From the NCBI GenBank assembly GCA_963770545.1, contig CAVYQF010000032.1:1-64000 (forward strand): a stretch of DNA of 64,000 nt, given 5' to 3'. The translations under genes and the position numbers were made by a program. Each line of letters begins with the position of its first letter. Within the stretch, counting starts at the first letter, position 1. The stretch is from RYN-230 sp963770545. GTDB taxonomy: Bacteria; Actinomycetota; Actinomycetes; Streptosporangiales; Streptosporangiaceae. The notes beneath the pieces are model-generated. The model saw nothing but the letters and a program-made list of their open reading frames with translations, was not told the DNA's origin and searched no databases. Below, in pieces: positions 1 to 8,103 of the stretch.

Positions 1-142
1 TGACGATCGTCGCGTCAAGCACCACCATCAGCTGTGCGGTAGCGATAACGACCAGGGCCAGGCCCAGATGTCGTTGAACAGGGCCGGCAGCCGTACCCCC
101 GGCCCAGGCCGGGCGCGTAGCACCCGGTTGCGCAGCGGACAT
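1..142 (-). CDS. MFS transporter, N-terminal part (runs off the left edge)
   Basis: Reading leftwards from an ATG at 142 gives 47 codons that stay open to the window edge. A short Ala/Gly/Pro-rich cytoplasmic leader is followed by a hydrophobic helix (about residues 27-45) ending in LDATIV. That ending is the first-helix motif of 14-TM DHA2 (EmrB/QacA-type) drug:proton antiporters. An AAGGAGA ribosome binding site lies about 6 nt upstream of the ATG. The expected role is proton-driven export of small toxic molecules at the inner membrane, but the substrate cannot be read from this fragment. The family call rests on the helix-1 motif only. Confidence 0.75.
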   Translation of the reverse strand, partial: MSAAQPGATRPAWAGGTAAGPVQRHLGLALVVIATAQLMVVLDATIV

Positions 143-440
143 CACATTCTCCTTAGCGTCTTGGCGCAGAGGTCAGGGGAGCCTGACCATCAGCCACCGA
201 ACCTCGGCCCCTCAAGGCCGCCCCGCGACGCACGGGTCATGGGTTCATGCCAGGACGGTAGGAGACATTGACGCGGCGGGCGTCACCCAATAGTGGACAT
301 GCCAAGTGGAATCATCCGCGTCGCCCGGTGGCACAAAAGTGCCGACGGGGTTAAGCAGGAACGTCTGGCGGGCAACGCCGCCGGGCGCGGCGGGATCATT
401 CTCGATAGACGGGGATGCGCTGGTGGTGGCTGGCCCGGGG
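143..440. other. gap with no recognised gene
   Basis: This stretch separates the start of the MFS gene from the end of the cupin gene, both on the minus strand. A minus-strand frame is open over about 245-514, but its composition looks like the shadow of GC-rich sequence and it overlaps the cupin end in another frame. The proximal part (143-160) holds the MFS ribosome binding site. I see no convincing terminator, RNA or protein family here. Confidence 0.5.
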
Positions 441-803
441 TTACGTGTAGTAGTCGTTGCCCCGGGAGAACTCCACGAACGTGCAGGCCCGGTCACCGAC
501 GCTCCAGGCGTCATGCCCGGGGGGAAGCAGCATGACGTCCCCGGCGGAAAAGTCCTCCTGCGAGCCGTCGCTCAAGACCACCCTCAGCACCCCATCGGTC
601 ACTAGCGCCACATGCGGCAGTTCGCACAGATCGGTCCCCGCGTAGGGCTTGAGGTCGTTGGACCATCGCGCACCAGGGGCGAACGTGACCTCGGTGACGG
701 CCACGCCGTCGAGCTCCGCGGTCTTCTTGGAGATGAGCCCGTGGGTATCAGCCTGCACTGCGGCCAGGCGGGCCTTTTGCATGGCGGGATTGTAAGAGGA
801 CAT
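441..803 (-). CDS. cupin-domain protein
   Basis: This 120-residue protein is a single small beta-barrel cupin. The second cupin motif is clear (GDVMLLPPGHDAW, about residues 90-102). The first motif keeps only one His (CELPHVALVTDG) instead of the usual HxH plus Glu, so metal binding may be weak or absent. Single-domain cupins of this size bind small ligands or act as isomerase or dioxygenase-like enzymes, and no substrate can be inferred. It stands alone between the MFS gene and a VOC remnant. The ATG at 803 is used; an internal ATG at 785 is also possible, and neither has a strong ribosome binding site. Confidence 0.75.
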   Translation of the reverse strand: MSSYNPAMQKARLAAVQADTHGLISKKTAELDGVAVTEVTFAPGARWSNDLKPYAGTDLCELPHVALVTDGVLRVVLSDGSQEDFSAGDVMLLPPGHDAWSVGDRACTFVEFSRGNDYYT

Positions 804-857
804 GAGTCAAGGGTGGAGAAGGCCCGCCCGAAAGTCTAGTATGCCGGTCGGATTAAT

Positions 858-968
858 TCAGTTCGGGGCGCTCGGGACACTGCCGACGACTTCGTAGCCC
901 ACGGCGGTACAGAACGCCAGCGATCGCTCGAGGTCGGTGACACGCAGGCCAAAGTGCAACGTCCTCAA
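858..968 (-). pseudogene. VOC/glyoxalase family, 5' fragment
   Basis: About 36 codons starting at a TTG (968) read as the opening strand-helix of a VOC (glyoxalase/bleomycin-resistance) domain: TLHFGLRVTDLERSLAF followed by GYEVVG. The frame then stops at 858, whereas an intact VOC protein has about 120 residues or more. The TTG overlaps the TGA of the upstream 965-2476 gene (TTGA), so the lost gene was probably translationally coupled to it. A C-terminal deletion is inferred, and the fragment should be non-functional. Confidence 0.7.
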
Positions 969-2476
969 CGGTTCTCTTTTCTCCTGGCTCCGCGGTAGCC
1001 CAGGGCCGCGGCGAGCGCGAGTGCGCTGCGGGGGGTGTATGCGATGCGCCACAGGCCGCCATGCGCGGCGCCATGCGCCTCGTCCTGCCAGGGATGCGGC
1101 TGCGCCGGGCCACCGCCGGTGTGCAGGTCATGGACGAGGAGTGCGGCCATGAGAACCTTGGTCGTCGCGGGTTCGAAGACCTCGACACCGAACTTGTGCG
1201 CCCCGGCGTAGGCCGCGGCCAGGATCTGGTTCTTCACGACCGATCTGGTGCGGGTCGGCGGGGCGACGTTCATCGACACGGTCGCGCCGGCTTCACGGGC
1301 CAGGGTGGCTCGCCACCGCTGCAGCCGCTTAGCCAGCACATAGTTAGGTCCTTGCTGCCGTACCAGGCTGTCGTTGATGCCGGGGTCAGCACCGGGCGGG
1401 TAGGCGCGGCGGAGCAGCCGGCCCCCGGACAGCGTCCGCAGCGGCCAGCCGGCGAGTTTCATCCCCGCCGGCCGGGTCGCATAGGCGTGGACGGACTGGG
1501 CGACCGCGTCGGCCGGGACCGCGAACACGTCGGTCGGCGTCGCGAGGAAGGCGAGTGCGGCATCGCCGCGCTCGGCCCGCACGCGCATGGTCAGTGCGTC
1601 AACGGCAGCGGACAGGCGGACGTTGGCGCCGCCGTCGGCGTAGACGTAGTTGCCCAGCACCATTGGGCCGTCAAAGGTAGCGAGCCAGCCGGCCGCGGCG
1701 GGGACATCGCTGGTCAGGTCGAGGCCGGCGCGCTCGGCGAGGTCCCCGGGGCCGCCCCCGGGCTGGTCCTGGCCGGGTGCCTGCCCGGCCACGGGAACCA
1801 GGAGCGTCCCCGCGGTCCGCCGTGCGGTGTCCAGGATGCCCGCCCAGACCGGGGGACGGGGCAGGTCAACGGCGATCACCCGGGCGCCCCAGCTCAGCAG
1901 GGGAGAAAGAGGACCTATCTCGGCGCCGGCCCCGAGCACCACGACCGCGGCGCCGGGCAGGCGGAGCCACTCCGGGTGCGCTGCGACCGTCCGGACCGCA
2001 GCTGCGCACGACGGCTCGATCACGCCGTGGTCCACCCACGCCTCCAGCCTGCGCAGCAGGGCATCGCCGCGTAGTGCATCGCCGTGGTAGGGCAGCGACA
2101 GGCCCTCGTCCGCCTGCCCGGCCCCGTGCACCGTGACCGTGGAAACAAGCCGGTCCGCAGGGGCCGAGAGCAAACTGCCAAGGCCGGTCTCCTCGCCGTC
2201 CGGGTGCGCCACGCGCATCCGCGCGTGCAGCGACTCCAGTCCGTCCCGGGCGACCGATACCGCACCCTCCTTCGAGGCCAGCCCCGCTTCAACCAGGCGG
2301 CGAAAATGGACTACATAGTCCTTACGCCAGTTGGTATCCCGCTCCGCCTCACCTGCCCCGGCCGGGTCGGCGTTCCGCAGTGCATCGGCCACCACCGCCC
2401 GGCCCACCGCCGACGTGCTCCTGCGCCCGTCCGCGGATGCGGGAAAGACAACCTCCACAGGCCCATCACCGCTCAT
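965..2476 (-). CDS. conserved hypothetical protein with a Rossmann-like core
   Basis: This 503-residue protein (start at the ATG before SGDGPVEV) resembles large uncharacterised proteins of mycobacteria and relatives, but I cannot name its function. In the middle (about residues 185-210) VVVLGAGAEIGPLS followed by ARVIAVDLPRPP looks like a Rossmann beta-alpha-beta nucleotide-binding turn with an acidic residue ending strand 2. This suggests binding of NAD(P) or SAM. No signal peptide or membrane segment is visible, so it is probably cytoplasmic. The stop codon overlaps the start of a truncated VOC gene. The longer start at 2530 adds 18 poorly conserved-looking residues and was not chosen. Confidence 0.65.
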   Translation of the reverse strand: MSGDGPVEVVFPASADGRRSTSAVGRAVVADALRNADPAGAGEAERDTNWRKDYVVHFRRLVEAGLASKEGAVSVARDGLESLHARMRVAHPDGEETGLGSLLSAPADRLVSTVTVHGAGQADEGLSLPYHGDALRGDALLRRLEAWVDHGVIEPSCAAAVRTVAAHPEWLRLPGAAVVVLGAGAEIGPLSPLLSWGARVIAVDLPRPPVWAGILDTARRTAGTLLVPVAGQAPGQDQPGGGPGDLAERAGLDLTSDVPAAAGWLATFDGPMVLGNYVYADGGANVRLSAAVDALTMRVRAERGDAALAFLATPTDVFAVPADAVAQSVHAYATRPAGMKLAGWPLRTLSGGRLLRRAYPPGADPGINDSLVRQQGPNYVLAKRLQRWRATLAREAGATVSMNVAPPTRTRSVVKNQILAAAYAGAHKFGVEVFEPATTKVLMAALLVHDLHTGGGPAQPHPWQDEAHGAAHGGLWRIAYTPRSALALAAALGYRGARRKENR

Positions 2477-2535
2477 CGCGCTCCCGTCATCGCCACGAGA
2501 CAACCACGCCGGACGGCGTCCCGCCACCACCCATG

Positions 2536-2878
2536 CCCCGATGCGGCTGGTTCCACGTTCCAGAACGCGGGGACTGCCACGTGCTAGCCAACGTCCTGCA
2601 CGACTGGGACGACACGCGAGCGACCGAGATCTTGCGCAACTGCTTCCGGTCGATGACCAGGGCAGGCCTGGGTGCTGATCATCGAGCGGCTGATCCCCGA
2701 GGACGGCGGCGACGCCGTGCCAGTCCTCCTGAGCGACATCAACATGCTCGTGATCACTGGCGGCCAGGAGCGCACCAACGACGAGTACGGCCAGTTCCTC
2801 AGGTCTGCGGGTCTGAAGCTCAGCAAGATCCAGCCGGTGGCCTTTCCCTACGGGGTGATCGAGGGGCTCGCGGCCTGA
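2536..2878 (+). pseudogene. SAM-dependent O-methyltransferase (family 2), C-terminal remnant with frameshift
   Basis: Two adjacent frames together give the C-terminal part of a plant-type/antibiotic O-methyltransferase. The first reads DCHVLANVLHDWDD, the usual motif carrying the catalytic-base His. The second, after a +1 shift near 2668, reads VLIIERLIPEDGG, then INMLVITGGQERT and finally FLRSAGLKL. The N-terminal two thirds (dimerisation and SAM-binding Rossmann core) are missing. The remnant lies head to head with the 965-2476 gene. Truncation plus frameshift make it non-functional. The family assignment is strong because of the HDW motif and the order of the C-terminal blocks. Confidence 0.85.
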
Positions 2879-3022
2879 CCCTGCGGCCGGGGCGGCAGCC
2901 GAGACCTAGCTGGCCGGGCCGGAAGGCGGGCGGCCCAGGGCCGGAGTCCTGGTGACATCTCCGCCGGGCCCGGCGGTTACTGTCGGTCCTTGACGAGTGA
3001 ACGAGCGACGCTGGAGGTCAGC

Positions 3023-3886
3023 ATGGATGTCGGGATCGGCCTTCCGAACGCAGTTCCGGACACGCAAGGCAGGACCCTCGTCAACTGGGCCCGGCGGGCT
3101 GACGAGGCCGGCTTCAGCACCCTCGGCACGATCGGCCGGCTCGTGTACCCGAACTACGACGAGCTCATCGCGCTGGCCGCGGCGGCCGCGGTTACCAGCC
3201 GGATCCGGCTGACGACGTCGGTCCTGCTGGGGCCGCTGCACACGAACACGGCGCTGTTCGCCAAGCAGGCGGCCTCGCTCGACCGCATCTCGGATGGCCG
3301 CCTGGTGCTGGGCCTGGGCATCGGCGGCCGTGAGGACGACTTCGCCGCGAGCAGGCTGACCATGGCCGGGCGGGGGCGGCGCTTCGACGAGCAGCTAGCC
3401 GAGATGAAGCGCATCTGGGCCGGCGAGGAGCGGGGCGACGTCGGCCCGATCGGGCCGACGCCGGCCCGGCCGGGCGGCCCCGAGCTGATCCTGGGCGGCT
3501 CGACGGAGGCCAGCTTCCGCCGGGTGGCCCGCGTCGCTGACGGATGGATAATGGGCGGCGGCACCCCGGCCATGTTCGCCCAGGCGGCGGCGGCCGTGGA
3601 CCAGGCGTGGCAGGACGAGGGCCGGCCGGGCAGCCCGCGCAAGCTGTCGCTGGCTTACTTCGCGCTGGGCCCGGACGCCCGCGCGCTGGCCGACGGCTAT
3701 CTCGGCCACTATTACGCCTTCCTGGGCGACATCGCGGGCCAGATCGCGGCCGGCGCGGCGGTAAGCCCGGAGATGGTGAAGGGGTACGCCGCTGCCTTCG
3801 CGGAGGCGGGCTGCGACGAGCTCATCTTCGTGCCGGCCTCGTCGAGCCTGGAGCAGGTCGGGCTGCTCGCTGAGGCGGTGTCCTGA
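3023..3886 (+). CDS. LLM-class (luciferase-like) flavin/F420-dependent oxidoreductase
   Basis: This 287-residue TIM-barrel protein of the bacterial luciferase-like family opens with MDVGIGLPNA. It contains RIRLTTSVLLGPLHTN, KQAASLDRISDGRLVLGLG, a GRGRRFDEQLAEMKRIW segment and RVADGWIMGGG, all typical of actinobacterial F420- or FMN-dependent LLM enzymes. The substrate is unknown. The ATG at 3023 is preferred over 2990 because GGAGG lies 8 nt upstream and the protein then begins at the first barrel strand. The gene stands alone and faces the aldo/keto reductase gene tail to tail. Confidence 0.9.
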   Translation: MDVGIGLPNAVPDTQGRTLVNWARRADEAGFSTLGTIGRLVYPNYDELIALAAAAAVTSRIRLTTSVLLGPLHTNTALFAKQAASLDRISDGRLVLGLGIGGREDDFAASRLTMAGRGRRFDEQLAEMKRIWAGEERGDVGPIGPTPARPGGPELILGGSTEASFRRVARVADGWIMGGGTPAMFAQAAAAVDQAWQDEGRPGSPRKLSLAYFALGPDARALADGYLGHYYAFLGDIAGQIAAGAAVSPEMVKGYAAAFAEAGCDELIFVPASSSLEQVGLLAEAVS

Positions 3887-3922
3887 GCGGCAGGTCCTGA
3901 GTGCCTGATCAGCGCGACCCGG

Positions 3923-4783
3923 TCAGACGAACAGGGGATCGGCCGCCGTCCGCTCGGCCAGCGCGCTCATCGCCGCGTCGTCCGGCCCCGAGGTGAACCG
4001 GCTGGCCGCGTCGAGCACCTTCGGGAGCAGGTCCACATCCCCCGCGCTGTCCAGAAACACCCCGGGGCGGCTCAGCGCCCACCACACGGCGAGATCGATG
4101 TCGTCCTGCTGCTCCAGCGGCTCATACCAGGTCAACCGGGTGTGCGGCAGGCCCGCCCAGGGGCGCAGTGCGATCGACTTGATCGTCTGCACCGCGACCC
4201 GCCGCTCGCGGCAGGCCTCATACAGGGCGTCGAAGTTGCCGGCGTAGTACGGGTTCTGCATGGTGACGAAGTTGTACGGGAGGAGCACCGAGTCGAAGTC
4301 GAACCGCTCGAGGCTGCGCCGGTGCGTCGCGGCGATCTGGCTGCCGTGGCCGGTCACCCCGATCCAGCGGATGAGGCCCTGCTCCCGGGCCTCCAGGGCG
4401 GCCTCGAGCGCCCCGCCAGGACTCAGGGCGATGTCCCACTCGATCGGGTCAGCCAGGGAGTGCAGCTGCCAGAGGTCGACGTGGTCGACGCCCATCCGGT
4501 CCAGTGACCGGTGCAGTTCCTCGCGAGCCCCGGCGGCGGTGCGCTCGTCGCCCTTGGTGGCCAGGAAGAACCGGCCCGGCTCGCGCTGCAGCCACGGCCG
4601 GATGCGCGCCTCTGCCTCGCCGTAGGACGAGGCCACGTCCAGGTGGTTCACCCCGTGGGCGAGCAGGACGTCCAGGGTCTGGTCTGCGACCTGTTGGGAG
4701 ACCTGGGCGAGAGCCGCCCCGCCGAAGATCACCCGGCTGCTCCGGTGGCCGGTGCGGCCGAACTCTGCCTGCTCGATGGGCAC
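3923..4783 (-). CDS. aldo/keto reductase
   Basis: This 286-residue (alpha/beta)8 NADPH-dependent oxidoreductase retains the family tetrad: Asp and Tyr in HLDVASSYG (about residues 48-55), Lys in LATKGDE, and His in LWQLHSL. The cofactor-binding C-terminal part is present but ends slightly early compared with the usual 300-330 residues. It probably reduces or oxidises a small carbonyl compound, with substrate unknown. It is a single gene on the minus strand, convergent with the LLM oxidoreductase and divergent from larE. Confidence 0.9.
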   Translation of the reverse strand: MPIEQAEFGRTGHRSSRVIFGGAALAQVSQQVADQTLDVLLAHGVNHLDVASSYGEAEARIRPWLQREPGRFFLATKGDERTAAGAREELHRSLDRMGVDHVDLWQLHSLADPIEWDIALSPGGALEAALEAREQGLIRWIGVTGHGSQIAATHRRSLERFDFDSVLLPYNFVTMQNPYYAGNFDALYEACRERRVAVQTIKSIALRPWAGLPHTRLTWYEPLEQQDDIDLAVWWALSRPGVFLDSAGDVDLLPKVLDAASRFTSGPDDAAMSALAERTAADPLFV

Positions 4784-5009
4784 GAGACCTCCCGAAGTGC
4801 CGAAATCTGAATCTGGCCGGAACTGAATCTGAAGGTACGGCGGATCGCGCGGCGGCAGGTCAGTCCGACGCGCCGCAGCGCCTAGCCGAAATCATAGGAG
4901 CCCCAGGTGGTCAGCTGCGGTATGAGGGTGGTCAACTGGGTACGACGGGCGATCGGGCTCGTGACACGGGCCTGGTGAGACGGGCCCGGTGACCCTGGAA
5001 GGGAACGGC

Positions 5010-5831
5010 GTGCCTGACGAGCTTGACGCGCTGGCCGGCCAGCTGACCGAGCGGCTGGCCGGATTGGGCAGCGCCCTGATCGCGTTCTCCGGGGGGGTGG
5101 ACTCCTCCCTGGTCGCCGCGCTGGCCGCCCGGGTGCTCGGGGAGCGTGCCCTCGCCATTACCGCGGTCTCGCCGGCCCTCGCGTCCGGGGAGCTCGACGG
5201 CGCCCGGTCGGTGGCCCGGGCCGTGGGCATCCGGCACGAGCTGGTCAGCACGGCCGAGCTGGAGCGCGATGACTACCGGCGCAACGACCGTTTCCGCTGC
5301 TACTACTGCAAGTCCGAGTTGTACGAGCGGCTGGCCGCGCTGGCCCGGCGCCGCGGATTCGCCGCCGTGCTGTCCGGCGCCAATGCCGACGACACGGGTG
5401 ACTGGCGGCCCGGGTTGCGCGCGGCGGCCGAGCACGGTGTCCGGCATCCCCTGCTGGAGGCCTGCGTGGGCAAGGACCAGGTGCGGGCCCTGGCCCAGCA
5501 CCTGGGGGTTCCGAGCGCGGACAAGCCCGCCTCGCCCTGCCTGGCCTCGCGGCTGCCCTACGGCACCCCGGTCAGCGCCGAGGTGCTGTCGCAGGTGGAC
5601 CGGGCGGAGCTGAGCCTGAAGCAGCGCGGCTACCGCGAGCTGAGGGTGCGGCATTTCGGTGATCTCGGCCGGGTGCAGCTCGGCGCGGCGGACCTGCCCC
5701 GGGCGGCGGACGCCGACGAGCATGCGGCGGTGCTGGCCTGCGTCCGGGCGGCCGGATATCAGCGGGCCGAGATCGACGAGCGGCCGTTGCGGTCCGGTTC
5801 GCTGAACCTCGACATCACCCCGGTCCGCTAG
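5010..5831 (+). CDS. larE: ATP-dependent sacrificial sulfur transferase LarE
   Basis: This 273-residue PP-loop protein has the ATP-pyrophosphatase signature SGGVDSS (residues 27-33). It has cysteines at 97 and 100 (RCYYCK) and 177 (PASPCLASR). LarE adenylates a pyridinium dicarboxylate and donates sulfur during synthesis of the nickel-pincer cofactor of lactate racemase-type enzymes. Cys177 sits where the sacrificial cysteine lies in Lactobacillus LarE. The three-cysteine pattern is the one reported for LarE forms that carry an iron-sulfur cluster instead of sacrificing the cysteine. No larB, larC or racemase gene lies in this window. The GTG at 5010 is preferred because GAAGGGAA precedes it; a GTG at 4989 is possible. 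Confidence 0.9.
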   Translation: MPDELDALAGQLTERLAGLGSALIAFSGGVDSSLVAALAARVLGERALAITAVSPALASGELDGARSVARAVGIRHELVSTAELERDDYRRNDRFRCYYCKSELYERLAALARRRGFAAVLSGANADDTGDWRPGLRAAAEHGVRHPLLEACVGKDQVRALAQHLGVPSADKPASPCLASRLPYGTPVSAEVLSQVDRAELSLKQRGYRELRVRHFGDLGRVQLGAADLPRAADADEHAAVLACVRAAGYQRAEIDERPLRSGSLNLDITPVR

Positions 5832-5965
5832 TCGCGGCCCAGCAGCCGCGCCGCGTTCCCGCCGGTGAGGGCCTCCAGCACGTGGTCGCGCAGGCCGCCT
5901 GCGCGCCATTGGGACAGCGCCTTGTCCGTCGGGAACACGGGCCAGTCGGTGCCGTGCAGGACCTG
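5828..5965 (-). pseudogene. amidohydrolase-2 family, C-terminal remnant
   Basis: About 42 codons on the minus strand read VLHGTDWPVFPTDKA and end GGNAARLLGRD. These are the last metal-ligand Asp motif (GTDWP) and the hallmark C-terminal GNAxRLLG of amidohydrolase-2 (TIM-barrel metal hydrolase/decarboxylase) proteins. Everything upstream of this in the family, normally more than 200 residues, is absent. The frame is open further upstream but carries no family motif. It overlaps the end of larE by 4 bases, stop against stop. Confidence 0.75.
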
Positions 5966-6065
5966 CTGGCTCACGCACGGCAGGCGGGAACACCCAGGGT
6001 CTCGCCGCGCCGTAGCCTGGCGGTTCAGGAGACGCGAGCTGCCGTGGCGCTGAGGGGAGACCAGG

Positions 6066-6461
6066 ATGCCGCTGCCCAGGACGCTGGCCCGGTGGAACAA
6101 GGTTGGCCTGAACCGGGTGACCAGGCGCGTAGCTCCCTGGATGCCCGGCTTCGGCGTCGTGATCCACGCTGGCCGGCGTTCTGGCCGCCGCTACCAGACG
6201 CCGGTCAACGTGTTCCCGGCGGGCGACGGCTATCTGCTCGCCCTGACCTACGGCCCGGACAGTGACTGGGTCAAGAACGTCCTGGCCGCGGGCGGCTGCG
6301 AGCTGGTGACCAGGGGACGGACCGTCCGCCTGGTCTCGCCACAACTGGTTCATGACGAGAACCGGAGCGGCATCCGCCCCGTTGAGCGGCAGGTGCTCCG
6401 GCTGATCGGCGTGGCCGACTTCCTGTCGCTGAAAGCTGCACCCGCTCGCTCCAAGCGGTGA
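6066..6461 (+). CDS. nitroreductase/deazaflavin-dependent oxidoreductase (DDN-type)
   Basis: This 131-residue split-barrel protein is of the DDN/Rv3547 family. It has the characteristic basic amphipathic N-terminus (RTLARWNKVGLNRVTRRVAPWMPGF), then VVIHAGRRSGRRYQTPVNVF, then SDWVKNVLAAGGCELVTRGR. Known members bind F420H2 and reduce quinones or nitro compounds at the membrane, which supports an F420-producing actinobacterium. Start: the ATG at 6066 follows GAGGGGAGA at a good distance. It is a single gene, with the DUF1801 gene convergent downstream. Confidence 0.9.
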   Translation: MPLPRTLARWNKVGLNRVTRRVAPWMPGFGVVIHAGRRSGRRYQTPVNVFPAGDGYLLALTYGPDSDWVKNVLAAGGCELVTRGRTVRLVSPQLVHDENRSGIRPVERQVLRLIGVADFLSLKAAPARSKR

Positions 6462-6495
6462 TGGCTTGCTCGTGGCCGGGGCGGCAGGGGGCTGG

Positions 6496-6858
6496 TCAGC
6501 AGACCGGGCCCGGGCCCGCCGCCACGGCGGTGAGCATCGACCGGACCACGGTGAAGTCGACGGCGGCGGGACTGCGGTAGCGGATGCATCCCTTACCGAC
6601 GTCGAGGTCAGCAAGCTGGCTGCGATAGGCGTTGAGAACATCGCTGCGCATCACGTACAAGGAGATGTACCGCTTCTGGCTGGCCCAGGCGATCTCGGTG
6701 ACGCCCTCACGGCTGTAGGCAGGCATCCCGTATCTCATGGACTCATCAAAGCCCGCCAGCAGCGTGCGGCACGCGTCACGCATCCCGGCCAGAACCGCGC
6801 GCCGGCCCTCGGGCGCCAGCGCCAGATAGGTGTCGACATCGCCGGCATCGCTTCGCAC
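6496..6858 (-). CDS. DUF1801 domain protein
   Basis: This 120-residue protein matches the YdhG-like/DUF1801 fold. It has RRAVLAGMRDACR near the N-terminus, SMRYGMPAYSREG in the centre and GKGCIRYRSPAAVDF near the C-terminus. The biochemical role of the family is not established; members are small soluble proteins with an iron-chaperone-like fold. It is monocistronic and convergent with the DDN-type gene, with the VOC promoter region just upstream of its start. Confidence 0.85.
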   Translation of the reverse strand: MRSDAGDVDTYLALAPEGRRAVLAGMRDACRTLLAGFDESMRYGMPAYSREGVTEIAWASQKRYISLYVMRSDVLNAYRSQLADLDVGKGCIRYRSPAAVDFTVVRSMLTAVAAGPGPVC

Positions 6859-6947
6859 GACGGCATCCTACGGAACCTCCCGGGCAGGCGTGCGGTCACG
6901 CTGGACGACTTCTCCGGCGGGCCGCTGACCGCCGTGACCAGCTGAAG

Positions 6948-6994
6948 CGGTCAGGAATCGAGAAGCGCCGGCCGCAGGGCCCCCCTTAGCGTGA
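6948..6994 (+). promoter_or_regulatory. promoter/operator of first VOC gene (copy 1 of a repeated element)
   Basis: A 26-nt block beginning CGGTCAGGAATCGAGAAGC occurs here and again at 8052 with one mismatch. In both copies the sequence TAGCGTGA follows with its first base 39 nt after the block starts, and an ATG starts 13 nt after that T. The most economical reading is an activator site overlapping a weak -35 region, a -10 element TAGCGT, and a leaderless transcript beginning at or next to the ATG. The adjacent AraC-family gene is the obvious candidate regulator. Confidence 0.7.
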
Positions 6995-6999
6995 CCGGC

Positions 7000-7614
7000 A
7001 TGACTTCCATCGAATCCGTCACCCTCGAAGTGACCGACCCCGCAACCGCACACCGCTTCTATAACGCCGCTTTCGGGCTGGACACCCAGCTGCGCCTGCG
7101 GGCTTCCGAGGCCCCGGCGGCCGGTTTCCGCGGCTTCACGCTGTCGCTCACGGTGTCTGCGCCCGCCACGGTCAGTGCCCTCCTCGGCGCCGCCGTCGAG
7201 GCCGGCGCCACGCCGCTCAAACCGGCCGCGAAGTCGTTGTGGGGGTACGGCGGCGTCGTCCAGGCCCCCGACGGGACGATCTGGAAGGTCGCCACCTCGG
7301 CCAAGAAGGACTCAGGTCCCGCCACCCGGCAGATCGACCAGATCGTGCTCCTGCTGGGAGCCGCCGACGTGGCCGCGAGCAAGCGGTTCTACGTCAACCA
7401 TGGCCTGGCCGTGGCGAAGAGCTTTGGCCGCAAGTACGTCGAGTTCGCCACGCCGTCCAGTCCCGTGAAGCTGGCGCTCTACGGGCGCCGTGCCCTGGCC
7501 AAGGATGCCGGGGTCCCTCCCGGCGGCACCGGATCGCACTGGCTCGCGATCGGCAGCGATGCCGGATCCTTCACCGACCCGGACGGGTTCGCGTGGGAGG
7601 CCGCATCCCGGTGA
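7000..7614 (+). CDS. VOC (glyoxalase/bleomycin resistance-like) protein with two modules
   Basis: This 204-residue protein has two VOC half-modules. The first opens ESVTLEVTDPATAHRFYNAAFGL (residues 4-26) and closes APDGTIWKVAT. The second opens QIDQIVLLLGAADVAASKRFY and closes FTDPDGFAWEAASR. VOC proteins use a paired beta-alpha-beta-beta-beta fold to bind metal or small molecules, and the substrate here is unknown. The ATG at 7000 is chosen over the GTG at 6991 because it lies 13 nt after the TAGCGT box, exactly as in the second VOC gene, so the mRNA is probably leaderless. It forms a cassette with the AraC regulator and the VOC gene at 8104. Confidence 0.88.
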   Translation: MTSIESVTLEVTDPATAHRFYNAAFGLDTQLRLRASEAPAAGFRGFTLSLTVSAPATVSALLGAAVEAGATPLKPAAKSLWGYGGVVQAPDGTIWKVATSAKKDSGPATRQIDQIVLLLGAADVAASKRFYVNHGLAVAKSFGRKYVEFATPSSPVKLALYGRRALAKDAGVPPGGTGSHWLAIGSDAGSFTDPDGFAWEAASR

Positions 7615-7648
7615 GCCGGGCGGCGCAGCACCACGTAGCATCGTGCCT

Positions 7649-8098
7649 GTGACCAGCAGTCCCGCCTCCGAGCAGCACCTGCGTGACCTCGCGCGGCTGC
7701 GCTGTGTCCGGGACCGGATCGACCGGGAGTATGCGCAGCCGCTGGATGTTGAGGCGCTGGCCCGGGGGGTTCACATGTCGGCGGGGCACCTGAGCCGTGA
7801 GTTCCGGCTGGCCTACGGTGAGTCTCCTTACAGCTACCTGATGACCCGGCGGATCGAGCGGGCGATGGCGCTCCTGCGCCGGGGTGATCTCAGTGTCACC
7901 GAGGTGTGTTTCGAGGTGGGCTGCTCGTCGTTGGGCACCTTCAGTACCCGTTTCACCGAGCTGGTCGGGGTTCCGCCCAGTGTGTACCGGCGCGATGGGG
8001 CGCGCGCGACGGCGGGGATGCCGTCGTGTGTCGCGAAACAGGTGACCAGGCCGGTCAGGAATCGAGAAGCACCGGCCACCGGGTCACCACTAGCGTGA
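7649..8098 (+). CDS. AraC-family transcriptional regulator, HTH domain only
   Basis: This 149-residue protein consists almost entirely of the double helix-turn-helix AraC domain: VEALARGVHMSAGHLSREF for the first HTH and SVTEVCFEVGCSSLGTFSTRF for the second, with the GxSxxxF-like end GVPPSVYRR. There is no separate ligand-binding domain, as in MarA/SoxS-like proteins. A TAGCAT box starts 13 nt before the GTG at 7649, matching the leaderless pattern of its neighbours; the GTG at 7643 is the alternative. The last 15 or so codons are also the operator/promoter of the downstream VOC gene, and the stop codon overlaps that promoter's -10 box. It is the probable activator of both flanking VOC genes. 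Confidence 0.9.
   Translation: MTSSPASEQHLRDLARLRCVRDRIDREYAQPLDVEALARGVHMSAGHLSREFRLAYGESPYSYLMTRRIERAMALLRRGDLSVTEVCFEVGCSSLGTFSTRFTELVGVPPSVYRRDGARATAGMPSCVAKQVTRPVRNREAPATGSPLA
8052..8098 (+). promoter_or_regulatory. promoter/operator of second VOC gene (copy 2), inside the AraC coding end
   Basis: This is a near-identical copy of the element at 6948: CGGTCAGGAATCGAGAAGC with one mismatch in 26 nt, then TAGCGTGA at the same spacing of 39 nt, then the ATG 13 nt further. Unlike copy 1 it lies within coding sequence, in the last codons of the AraC-family gene. Sequence identity here is therefore under both coding and regulatory constraint. Confidence 0.7.
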
Positions 8099-8103
8099 TG
8101 GCT

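Noticed and set aside
4932..6641. 569-codon minus-strand open frame over larE and the DDN-type gene
   Set aside because: It lies antisense to clear genes (larE, DDN). Its translation is low-complexity Arg/Pro/Gly/His, typical of third-position GC shadows.
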